Position numbers and translations under genes: made by a program
The notes under the pieces: generated by a model
What the model was told of the DNA's origin: nothing
The model's database searches: none
The model's input: the letters and a program-made list of their open reading frames with translations, nothing else
From: Chloroflexota bacterium
GTDB lineage: Bacteria > Chloroflexota > Dehalococcoidia > SZUA-161
Length of the DNA: 5,291 nt
Assembly: GCA_030668425.1 (NCBI GenBank)
Contig: DAOUTY010000134.1
Span: 1 to 5,291 of the forward strand
Direction: 5' to 3'
Shown here: positions 1-4,259 of the stretch, in pieces
Layout of the letters: the number at the start of each line of letters is the position of its first letter
How positions within the stretch are numbered: the first letter of the stretch is position 1

Positions 1-48
1 CACGGGAATCGCAACTGCGGCTACTATCTGGAAGGAGACAGTGTATGA
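1..48 (+). CDS. Possible C-terminal end of an upstream gene (partial)
   Basis: The frame beginning at base 1 is open and ends at a TGA at 46-48, giving a 15-residue tail that reads HGNRNCGYYLEGDSV. The stop overlaps the ATG of the next gene as ATGA, the usual 4-nt overlap of translationally coupled genes, which is the main reason for preferring this frame. The frame starting at base 2 also stays open, to a TGA at 60-62, so the choice is not certain. The fragment is too short to assign a family. It could be the end of a gene in the same operon as the Cys-rich protein, or chance. Confidence 0.3.
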   Translation, partial: HGNRNCGYYLEGDSV

Positions 49-257
49 AGGAGTGCAGTATTGAGGAAAACAAGGCGAGGTGCAACTGTACATACGAGCC
101 GTGCAGCAGGAAGGGCGTTTGCTGCGAGTGCCTTGCATACCACTGGCGGTCTGGTGAGCTACCCGCATGTCTTTTCCCTGACGATGTAGAGAAGACCTAT
201 GACCGCTCCATAGAGAGGTTTATCAGGACCTACCAGGACAGGGGGCGGTGGTGGTGA
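45..257 (+). CDS. Small cysteine-rich protein, DUF6485-like
   Basis: This is a 70-residue soluble protein with eight cysteines at residues 4, 13, 15, 20, 26, 27, 29 and 42. They are arranged as CNC, then EPCSRKGVCCEC, with a His at 33 and a final Cys in the ELPACLFP segment. The spacing suggests binding of a metal (zinc or an iron-sulfur cluster), but no function is established. The pattern matches what I recall of the DUF6485 family of short Cys-rich proteins in anaerobes and other environmental bacteria. The C-terminal third is a charged helix (DDVEKTYDRSIERFIRTY). There is no signal peptide or membrane segment. The ATG start is supported by AAGGAG at 32-37 with a 7-nt spacer. The start overlaps the stop of a possible upstream reading frame, suggesting co-transcription with a gene left of the window. 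It converges with the minus-strand operon that ends at 351. Confidence 0.8.
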   Translation: MKECSIEENKARCNCTYEPCSRKGVCCECLAYHWRSGELPACLFPDDVEKTYDRSIERFIRTYQDRGRWW

Positions 258-283
258 GATATTAGGGATGGGTACAGTTGATC

Positions 284-305
284 CTATCTCGCAGCGAGGC
301 AATAG
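284..305. other. Small imperfect hairpin between convergent genes
   Basis: CTAT-CTCG, a CAG loop, CGAG, a 3-nt bulge (GCA) and ATAG can fold into a short stem in the 93-nt gap between the Cys-rich gene and the end of the minus-strand operon. No run of T follows on either strand, so it does not meet the pattern of a Rho-independent terminator. It may help transcription end for one or both converging units, or mean nothing. Confidence 0.25.
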
Positions 306-350
306 TGTGCTCGCGCACCGCAGAGAGCTCAGTTGCGATGCCGGCGAGTA

Positions 351-878
351 TTAAGAGTCCACCCTGTGCATCCCATTCTGGATGTACTCCTTGGCAAGGT
401 CGATGTAGAGCTGCTTTCCCCATCTCCAGAACGTCTTGTTTTCCTCTGTGACCTTCTTTACCACCTTGGCGGGAGTGCCGCTGACAACTACGCCGGACGG
501 GATTACCTGTTGCATCTTTACGGTGGAGCCTTCGGCAACGATGCTTTCTTCGCCAACCTCCGAAAGTATACTCAACACCGCTCCCATGCCAATTACAGCG
601 TAATCTCCGATTGACTTGGAATGTATTACGGCTCCATGGCCGATGGTGACCTTTTCTCCGACTCGGCATACTTCACCTGGGGGAGCGTGCATAACTACGC
701 CCTCTTCTACGGCGGTGCCTGAGCCAATCTCTATGGCCCCGTAGTCTCCTCTCAAGATTGCCCCGTGACCGATATAACACTCGTCACCTATTCTCACATC
801 CCCGATCAGCAAAGCGTGTTCGCTTACATAGGTATCTTTCCCGAATTTCGGCTCCCTGTCTCTAAACCGGTAAAGCAA
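351..878 (-). CDS. Gamma-carbonic-anhydrase-like / PaaY-type hexapeptide-repeat protein
   Basis: This 175-residue protein is a left-handed beta-helix of hexapeptide repeats (for example IGDVRIGDECYIGHGAI near residues 25-41 and IGDYAVIGMGAVL at 90-102), with a C-terminal helix at about 145-168. Such proteins are trimers with a metal site between subunits. The three zinc ligands of gamma carbonic anhydrases are present as H64 (VVMH), H81 (IGH) and H86 (VIH), and the conserved Arg and Asp of the RGD motif are R43 and D45. Residues aligned with Asn73 and Gln75 of the Methanosarcina enzyme Cam are Ala56 and Glu58, so CO2 hydration is uncertain. An acyltransferase or CoA-linked role like that suggested for PaaY is equally possible. 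The start is a TTG, chosen because GGGAGG lies 6 nt upstream and no ATG fits. It is the last gene of the operon, 20 nt after the HDAC-like gene. Confidence 0.88.
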   Translation of the reverse strand: MLYRFRDREPKFGKDTYVSEHALLIGDVRIGDECYIGHGAILRGDYGAIEIGSGTAVEEGVVMHAPPGEVCRVGEKVTIGHGAVIHSKSIGDYAVIGMGAVLSILSEVGEESIVAEGSTVKMQQVIPSGVVVSGTPAKVVKKVTEENKTFWRWGKQLYIDLAKEYIQNGMHRVDS

Positions 879-884
879 TTCTTT

Positions 885-890
885 CCTCCC
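885..890 (-). promoter_or_regulatory. Ribosome binding site that supports a TTG start
   Basis: On the minus strand GGGAGG lies 6 nt before the TTG at 878-876, inside the 20-nt gap after the HDAC-like gene. It is among the strongest Shine-Dalgarno sites of the operon and decides the rare start codon of the hexapeptide protein. Confidence 0.75.
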
Positions 891-898
891 TTATGATG

Positions 899-2005
899 CT
901 ATCTCAAACACCTCCAGTAGTCTGTGAGGTGTCTCTTGACCTCCTCGATAACCATTTTGGTCTCGGCGAAGGAGGAGTCTTGGCTGAACCTCTGCGGAAT
1001 TTCCTGTGGCTCGTAAACCGGTGTTCTCCAGCCTGCAAAGCCGGAGATTAAGGCCAGCCATGCATATGGCAGGACGTCTCTATTGTAGCCGGATGCGATG
1101 AGATCAATAGCTTTGCCCTGGCAGATCTCTGCGATTTCCCTTACCTTCTCCCCGATCATTCTGAAGCCTTCCACCGGTAATCCTAAATTGGTCAGACCAT
1201 CGCTGAAGTGAGGGTCAGAGCCGCCGTTCCTTATGATGATCTGAGGCCTGAATTCGTTAGCTATTGGCTGGACCAGTTCCTCAAAGACCAGTTTATATGA
1301 ATCGTAACCAGCGTGAATGGGCATCGGCACGTTGATGTTGAAACCTTTGCCATCCCCGGAGCCGATCTGGCCGGCGAAGCCGGTCCCGGGGTAGAGGAAG
1401 CTGGGATCTTGATGGATGTCGATTAGCAAAACGCCGGCCTCGCTATAGAAATACTCAGATGTTCCGTTGCCGGCATGGGCGTCGGTGTCCAGAATTAGTA
1501 TCCTCTGCAGCTTGTATTTCTGTGCCAGGTATCTGGCGGAGAAGGCGACGTCGTTGTACAGGCAGAATCCTTCTCCGTAGGAGGGCTTGGCGTGGTGCAG
1601 TCCACCGCCAATGCAAACAGCTTTGGCAAATCTGCCCTCCTGGACCAGATCACAAGCTGCCTTGGCCTGCCCGACAACCAGTCTGGCTGCCTCCTCCAGC
1701 TTTCCCGGTTTGCCTACAATTGCGTTATCTCCGCTGTGAAATCGGTAGAATGGGCCGGGGTAGTCCAGCCCCAGATTGGCAGCCTTGTAGTATTCCTTGG
1801 TGAATGTTATATAATCCCTCTCACAAATCAGAAGTAAATCCTCATCGCTTGCCCAGTCTGCTTCGATAATACGATAATTGTCATCCTCGGGTACGTACTC
1901 ACGCAGGAAATTGTGAAATATGGGGTAGCGGTCTCCTCTAAAAGAGTGGCCTGGCCCAAAATCGTATTCTTTCAGTTCTTCTCGGAATAGAATCGCGATA
2001 GCCAT
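899..2005 (-). CDS. Histone deacetylase-family (AcuC/HDAC-like) metal-dependent deacetylase
   Basis: This 368-residue protein belongs to the arginase/deacetylase fold and probably removes acetyl groups from lysine side chains or from small acetylated amines in the cytoplasm. Active-site residues are visible: the His pair H137-H138 in GGGLHHAK; zinc ligands D175 and H177 in LDTDAHAGNGT; the third ligand D264 in NGGSDPHFSDG; and the transition-state Tyr Y307 in ASGYN. The segment DIHQDPSFLYPGTGF (196-210) is also typical. The His that follows the zinc-ligand His in class I enzymes is Ala178, and the Asp two residues on is Asn180. I place the start at the ATG at 2005 because AGAGGT precedes it by 4 nt and the protein begins AIAILFREE, as family members do. 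A longer reading frame up to 2152 would overlap the rhomboid gene and adds a low-complexity leader. It is third in the operon, 40 nt after the rhomboid gene. The substrate cannot be told from sequence. Confidence 0.92.
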   Translation of the reverse strand: MAIAILFREELKEYDFGPGHSFRGDRYPIFHNFLREYVPEDDNYRIIEADWASDEDLLLICERDYITFTKEYYKAANLGLDYPGPFYRFHSGDNAIVGKPGKLEEAARLVVGQAKAACDLVQEGRFAKAVCIGGGLHHAKPSYGEGFCLYNDVAFSARYLAQKYKLQRILILDTDAHAGNGTSEYFYSEAGVLLIDIHQDPSFLYPGTGFAGQIGSGDGKGFNINVPMPIHAGYDSYKLVFEELVQPIANEFRPQIIIRNGGSDPHFSDGLTNLGLPVEGFRMIGEKVREIAEICQGKAIDLIASGYNRDVLPYAWLALISGFAGWRTPVYEPQEIPQRFSQDSSFAETKMVIEEVKRHLTDYWRCLR

Positions 2006-2009
2006 TTTT

Positions 2010-2015
2010 ACCTCT
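2010..2015 (-). promoter_or_regulatory. Ribosome binding site fixing the HDAC-like start
   Basis: AGAGGT on the minus strand lies 4 nt before the ATG at 2005-2003. It supports that start over in-frame upstream candidates at 2032 and 2152, the latter lying inside the rhomboid gene. Confidence 0.6.
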
Positions 2016-2045
2016 ATCCAGGCGTGCCGCATAAAATCGGTGGTG

Positions 2046-2840
2046 CTAGTCTGGCATGTCACCCCAGTATTGAGGCGGCTCTGGACCTCCCCCAGGCCCT
2101 CCTCTGGGCTCTCTTGGCCAGATTCTCTGACGGGTGGCGAGCTTGTAGACAATGACCACAGCGATGCCGAAAAGGAACCCGCCTATGTGAGCCCAGTACG
2201 CTACCCCTTCTGTTTCCATTGAGGGGGCCAGTGAGCCAATGCCGCTGAAGAACTGGAGAAAGAACCAGACGCCGAGCAGTAGAACGGCTGGAATCCGAAC
2301 AAAGAAGGGAAATATGAGGATGAGCATGGCTGTGCGGACTCGGCTGAAGGGATAGAGAAGGAGATAAGCCCCCAGCGCCCCGGCGATGGCGCCACTGGCG
2401 CCGATCATTGGAATTTCAGACGTTGTGCCTATGGCGATCTGAAGCCCGGCTGCCGCGACACCGGCTGCGAGGTAGAAGAGCAGATATTTGAAATGGCCAA
2501 ACCGGTCTTCTACGTTGTCTCCGAAGACCCAGAGGAAGAGCATGTTCATTGCGAAGTGGAACCAGTCCCCGTGTATGAACATTGAGGTAAACATGGTTGC
2601 CCAGTTGGGGATTGGGGTAGCGATATCGATGAAGGTGCCCGGGTGTGTTATCAGGAACTCGTAGTTGGTACCGTGGGCCACTTCATTAGGTATGAGGCCA
2701 AACCGGTAGAAGAAGACGAGCCGCCCTGACTCGCCGATCGTGAGTTCGTAGATGAAGACAGCAGCGCATAGAACGATGAGGGTCACGTTGACGAAAGGAC
2801 GTCTACTGGTTTTGAGGTCGCTATCGGAAATTGGAAACAT
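2046..2840 (-). CDS. Rhomboid-family intramembrane serine protease
   Basis: This 264-residue polytopic membrane protein cleaves transmembrane segments of partner proteins within the lipid bilayer. Catalytic residues are clear: the Ser S149 in IGASGAIAG and the His H218 in AHIGGFLFG. The oxyanion-region residues H95 and N99 lie in HFAMNMLFLWVFG. About six membrane helices are visible, near 18-33, 84-107, 117-137, 145-163, 170-198 and 214-234, with a long extracytoplasmic loop (about 34-82) after the first helix. The tail after 237 is hydrophilic and rich in Pro and Gly (PREPRGGPGGGPEPPQYWG). The start is the ATG at 2840, which gives the usual N terminus (MFPISD...RRPFVNVTLIVL); the frame continues upstream to 2921 but that would overlap the exporter gene. 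I see no strong Shine-Dalgarno site at this ATG, so translation may depend on coupling to the exporter gene, which ends 31 nt upstream. The substrate is unknown. Confidence 0.95.
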   Translation of the reverse strand: MFPISDSDLKTSRRPFVNVTLIVLCAAVFIYELTIGESGRLVFFYRFGLIPNEVAHGTNYEFLITHPGTFIDIATPIPNWATMFTSMFIHGDWFHFAMNMLFLWVFGDNVEDRFGHFKYLLFYLAAGVAAAGLQIAIGTTSEIPMIGASGAIAGALGAYLLLYPFSRVRTAMLILIFPFFVRIPAVLLLGVWFFLQFFSGIGSLAPSMETEGVAYWAHIGGFLFGIAVVIVYKLATRQRIWPREPRGGPGGGPEPPQYWGDMPD

Positions 2841-2871
2841 GCGACATTCGATTCTTAGGCGACGGCCGGGA

Positions 2872-3507
2872 CTAGGCAGAAACCGCGAGACTGATGCTGG
2901 AGATAATAAACCAGGCTCCAAATCCTGCCAGTATAACGGAGCATATCCCGAACACCACGGTATTTACCTTTTGTGTCCACAAGCGCTTTGACTTGAATAC
3001 CGCCCATGAGATGAGAAAAAGCCAGCCGAGATCGCAGAGCCAGTGCGTCACGCCCATAACAGCTATCCCGGGGCCACCGAAATCGCGCGCGCTTATGATC
3101 AAAGCGGCACCAACAGTCGCCCACCATATGAAGAAATAGGGATTGGCAGCAGTCAACGCCAACCCGGCTACTATAGAGCTATGGGCCTGCCCTTTTTGCT
3201 CGCTGAAGATCGAAGGCCTGTTTCTTAGTATATTCAGCGCCATCCATAGGAGTACCAATCCACCTGCCAGGCCTACGCCAATCTTCACCCCGGTGAGGTT
3301 CAGGTAACTAGCGAGGCCGAAGTAGATGAGCAGTATTACGGGGAGTTCGATTAAGCCATGGCCTATGGCGATAAGGGCCCCTGCTTCTTTGCGCTGTGAT
3401 CCCTTGGCGATCGTAACGGCGGTGACAGGGCCCGGCATCATCACCCCAGTCAGCGATATGGCGAAGACAGAGAAAAGGAACAATGGCAGGCTTGCAGTTT
3501 CTGTCAC
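2872..3507 (-). CDS. LysE/RhtB-family small-molecule exporter
   Basis: This 211-residue inner-membrane protein has about six hydrophobic segments (near 8-30, 42-67, 73-93, 113-139, 146-170 and 182-207). It matches the LysE/RhtB superfamily, which exports amino acids, homoserine lactones and similar small compounds using ion gradients. Marker motifs are MMPGPVTAVTIAKG (residues 23-36), where PGP is the family signature near the end of helix 1; the GHG at 49-51; and AANPYFFIWWATVGA (120-134), the conserved NP segment of helix 4. The start is a GTG at 3507; the frame closes upstream with a TAA and contains no ATG or TTG there, so GTG is the best choice although only a weak purine stretch (AGAAGA) precedes it. 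It is the first gene of the minus-strand operon. The substrate cannot be predicted. Confidence 0.92.
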   Translation of the reverse strand: MTETASLPLFLFSVFAISLTGVMMPGPVTAVTIAKGSQRKEAGALIAIGHGLIELPVILLIYFGLASYLNLTGVKIGVGLAGGLVLLWMALNILRNRPSIFSEQKGQAHSSIVAGLALTAANPYFFIWWATVGAALIISARDFGGPGIAVMGVTHWLCDLGWLFLISWAVFKSKRLWTQKVNTVVFGICSVILAGFGAWFIISSISLAVSA

Positions 3508-3592
3508 TATGATTCTTCTGGAACCAATCTGATTTTAGCTGAGCAGCGGGACCTGCGCTTGGATTGTGCAACAAGCAGGCAGCGAGATGAAG

Positions 3593-3628
3593 CTTTGTTA
3601 GTCAATCCTCAGGTTCAGGTTAACAAAG
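3593..3628. repeat. Perfect 8-bp inverted repeat, possible operator
   Basis: CTTTGTTA (3593-3600) and its exact complement TAACAAAG (3621-3628) flank a 20-bp core that holds a tandem CAGGTT repeat. It lies about 85-120 bp upstream of the exporter start, downstream of both candidate minus-strand -35 boxes. It could be a binding site for a dimeric regulator or a hairpin in the operon leader. No function is proven. Confidence 0.4.
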
Positions 3629-3645
3629 TGACGGGCGGGTGTCAA
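3617..3645 (-). promoter_or_regulatory. Alternative weak promoter for the exporter operon
   Basis: On the minus strand a perfect TTGACA (3645-3640) is followed after 17 bp by TAACCT (3622-3617), which keeps only three of the six consensus -10 bases. The -10 falls inside the inverted repeat at 3593-3628, so a protein bound there would block it. The candidate with a perfect TATAAT at 3667-3662 competes with it. Confidence 0.3.
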
Positions 3646-3661
3646 TTGAAGTTACATCCAG

Positions 3662-3691
3662 ATTATAAGGAGGAGGTGTTTCGAAAAGCAA
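3662..3691 (-). promoter_or_regulatory. Candidate sigma70-type promoter for the minus-strand operon
   Basis: On the minus strand TTGCTT (3691-3686) is followed after 18 bp by a perfect TATAAT (3667-3662). Transcription would begin near 3655, leaving a leader of about 150 nt before the GTG of the exporter gene; that leader would contain the inverted repeat at 3593-3628. Confidence 0.45.
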
Positions 3692-3732
3692 TCCATTATG
3701 TTGAAGGCTCTTCGCTGTTATTAGTGTTATGA

Positions 3733-3761
3733 TTGACCGCTCAGATATCTGGTAGTAGAAT
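3733..3761 (+). promoter_or_regulatory. Strong candidate sigma70-type promoter for the membrane protein/SDR pair
   Basis: TTGACC (3733-3738) and TAGAAT (3756-3761) each match the consensus at five of six positions and are separated by the ideal 17 bp. Transcription would begin near 3768, about 75 nt before the ATG at 3843. The spacer contains the perfect 10-bp palindrome CAGATATCTG (3742-3751), and the -10 box lies in one arm of a second inverted repeat, so control by a dimeric DNA-binding protein is likely. Confidence 0.6.
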
Positions 3762-3776
3762 GCAGGCAAATTCTAC
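3755..3776. repeat. Inverted repeat overlapping the -10 box, possible operator
   Basis: GTAGAAT (3755-3761) and ATTCTAC (3770-3776) are perfect 7-bp complements separated by 8 bp. The left arm contains the -10 box of the plus-strand promoter and the right arm covers the expected start of transcription, a common position for a repressor site. The element is AT-rich, so chance is possible. Confidence 0.45.
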
Positions 3777-3786
3777 AAGCGCTGTC

Positions 3787-3806
3787 GGGATGGATTCGAC
3801 CATCCC
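3787..3806 (+). other. Hairpin in the 5' leader of the small membrane protein gene
   Basis: GGGATGG (3787-3793) pairs perfectly with CCATCCC (3800-3806) around a 6-nt loop, ATTCGA. It would lie about 20 nt into the mRNA made from the promoter at 3733-3761. No T-run follows, so it is not a standard terminator. It might stabilise the transcript or take part in leader control. Confidence 0.4.
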
Positions 3807-3832
3807 CAAGATGGCTGCCTTGTAGTTGAAAT

Positions 3833-3839
3833 GGAGGAG
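3833..3839 (+). promoter_or_regulatory. Ribosome binding site that decides the start at 3843
   Basis: GGAGGAG ends 3 nt before the ATG at 3843 (GGAGG is 5 nt away). It overlaps an earlier in-frame ATG at 3831, which therefore has no ribosome site of its own and would place the Shine-Dalgarno inside the coding region. Confidence 0.65.
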
Positions 3840-3842
3840 TAC

Positions 3843-4154
3843 ATGGAGTGGTATGCTTATCTTGCTTACTTTTTCGCTGGCGTCTTCCTGGCCAATGGCG
3901 TGCCACATTTCGTGAGCGGCATAACTGGAAAGAGGTTTCAAAGCCCCTTCGCCTCGCCGCCCGGTGTCGGGGAATCATCACCTCTCGTGAACGTGATTTG
4001 GGGGCTGGTCAATTTCCTCATCGGCTACGTGCTCATCTTTGGGGTGGGAGAGTTTGCCTTCGGACTGACCCGTGCCGCGCTGATGGTGGGTATAGGGGCA
4101 CTAATAGCTGCGGTATTTCTGAGCTTGTATTTCGAGCGTATACGCGGGCGCTGA
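3843..4154 (+). CDS. Small three-helix membrane protein of unknown function
   Basis: This is a 103-residue protein with hydrophobic segments at about 4-19, 47-67 and 74-96 and a basic C-terminal end (ERIRGR). Between the first two segments lies a conserved-looking loop: NGVPHF at 18-23, then RFQSPFASPPGVGESSP at 31-47, ending in the N of VNVIWG. I recall a widespread bacterial family with the same N(G/A)xPHF...FQSPFAxPPG...NxxWG pattern and no assigned function. H22 and the Pro-rich loop are the most likely functional residues. The start at 3843 is preferred over an in-frame ATG at 3831 because of the ribosome site between them. It is the first gene after the plus-strand promoter. The SDR begins 105 nt downstream, so co-transcription is possible but not obvious. 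Confidence 0.85.
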   Translation: MEWYAYLAYFFAGVFLANGVPHFVSGITGKRFQSPFASPPGVGESSPLVNVIWGLVNFLIGYVLIFGVGEFAFGLTRAALMVGIGALIAAVFLSLYFERIRGR

Positions 4155-4164
4155 TTTCAACAGC

Positions 4165-4194
4165 ATTAAGAAATCACTGTGCCGCAGTCTTAAT
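4165..4194. repeat. Imperfect stem-loop between membrane protein and SDR genes
   Basis: ATTAAGA (4165-4171) and TCTTAAT (4188-4194) are exact complements around 16 nt, and ACTG/CAGT inside can extend the stem. A run of C rather than T follows, so it is a poor intrinsic terminator. It could be a processing or attenuation site that separates expression of the two genes, or a small operator. Confidence 0.35.
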
Positions 4195-4246
4195 CCCCCC
4201 TTTGAGCAGCCAGGCAAGCGTTGGCTGTCGCTGGTAAATTTGCAAG

Positions 4247-4252
4247 AAAGGA
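4247..4252 (+). promoter_or_regulatory. Ribosome binding site that decides the SDR start
   Basis: AAAGGA lies 7 nt before the ATG at 4260, whereas the ATG at 4254 is only 1 nt away and the TTG at 4221 is upstream of the site. Confidence 0.55.
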
Positions 4253-4259
4253 CATGGAA

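Larger units (their letters stand above)
3508..3842. other. Divergent intergenic control region
   Basis: This 335-bp stretch separates the minus-strand exporter operon from the plus-strand membrane protein/SDR pair. It contains a candidate promoter for each direction, an 8-bp inverted repeat at 3593-3628, a direct repeat of CAGGTT at 3610-3621, a purine-rich Shine-Dalgarno-like sequence at 3667-3678 with no good start codon after it, and palindromes within the plus-strand promoter. One plus-strand frame stays open to a TGA at 3730-3732, but it shows no recognisable protein. I find no convincing gene here. Confidence 0.7.

Noticed and set aside
258..350. Rho-independent terminator between the converging Cys-rich gene and minus-strand operon
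   Set aside because: Short stems can be drawn, but none is followed by a run of T on either strand.
333..614. 93-codon plus-strand frame opposite the hexapeptide protein
   Set aside because: It is antisense to conserved hexapeptide repeats whose regular codon pattern keeps the other strand open; no family features.
262..669. 135-codon open frame on the minus strand within the hexapeptide-protein region
   Set aside because: It overlaps the well-supported gamma-CA-like gene in another frame on the same strand, is rich in Arg, His, Gly and Trp without any motif, and is a shadow.
2006..2152. Longer N terminus for the HDAC-like protein
   Set aside because: The extra 49 residues overlap the C-terminal coding region of the rhomboid gene in another frame, look low-complexity, and a ribosome site sits at the internal ATG at 2005.
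2841..2921. Longer N terminus for the rhomboid protein
   Set aside because: It would overlap the end of the exporter gene and adds a non-conserved leader; the ATG at 2840 gives the typical start just before the first helix.
3308..3574. 88-codon minus-strand frame overlapping the start of the exporter gene
   Set aside because: It is in a different frame from the clear LysE-family protein and shows no hydrophobic pattern or motif.
3610..3621. Tandem CAGGTT repeat as a possible CRISPR or iteron array
   Set aside because: Only two 6-bp copies without spacers or further units; too little for either.
3727..3981. Minus-strand open frames of 84 and 66 codons spanning the plus-strand promoter and membrane-protein start
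   Set aside because: They are antisense to a promoter and a gene with good evidence, and their translations show no recognisable family.
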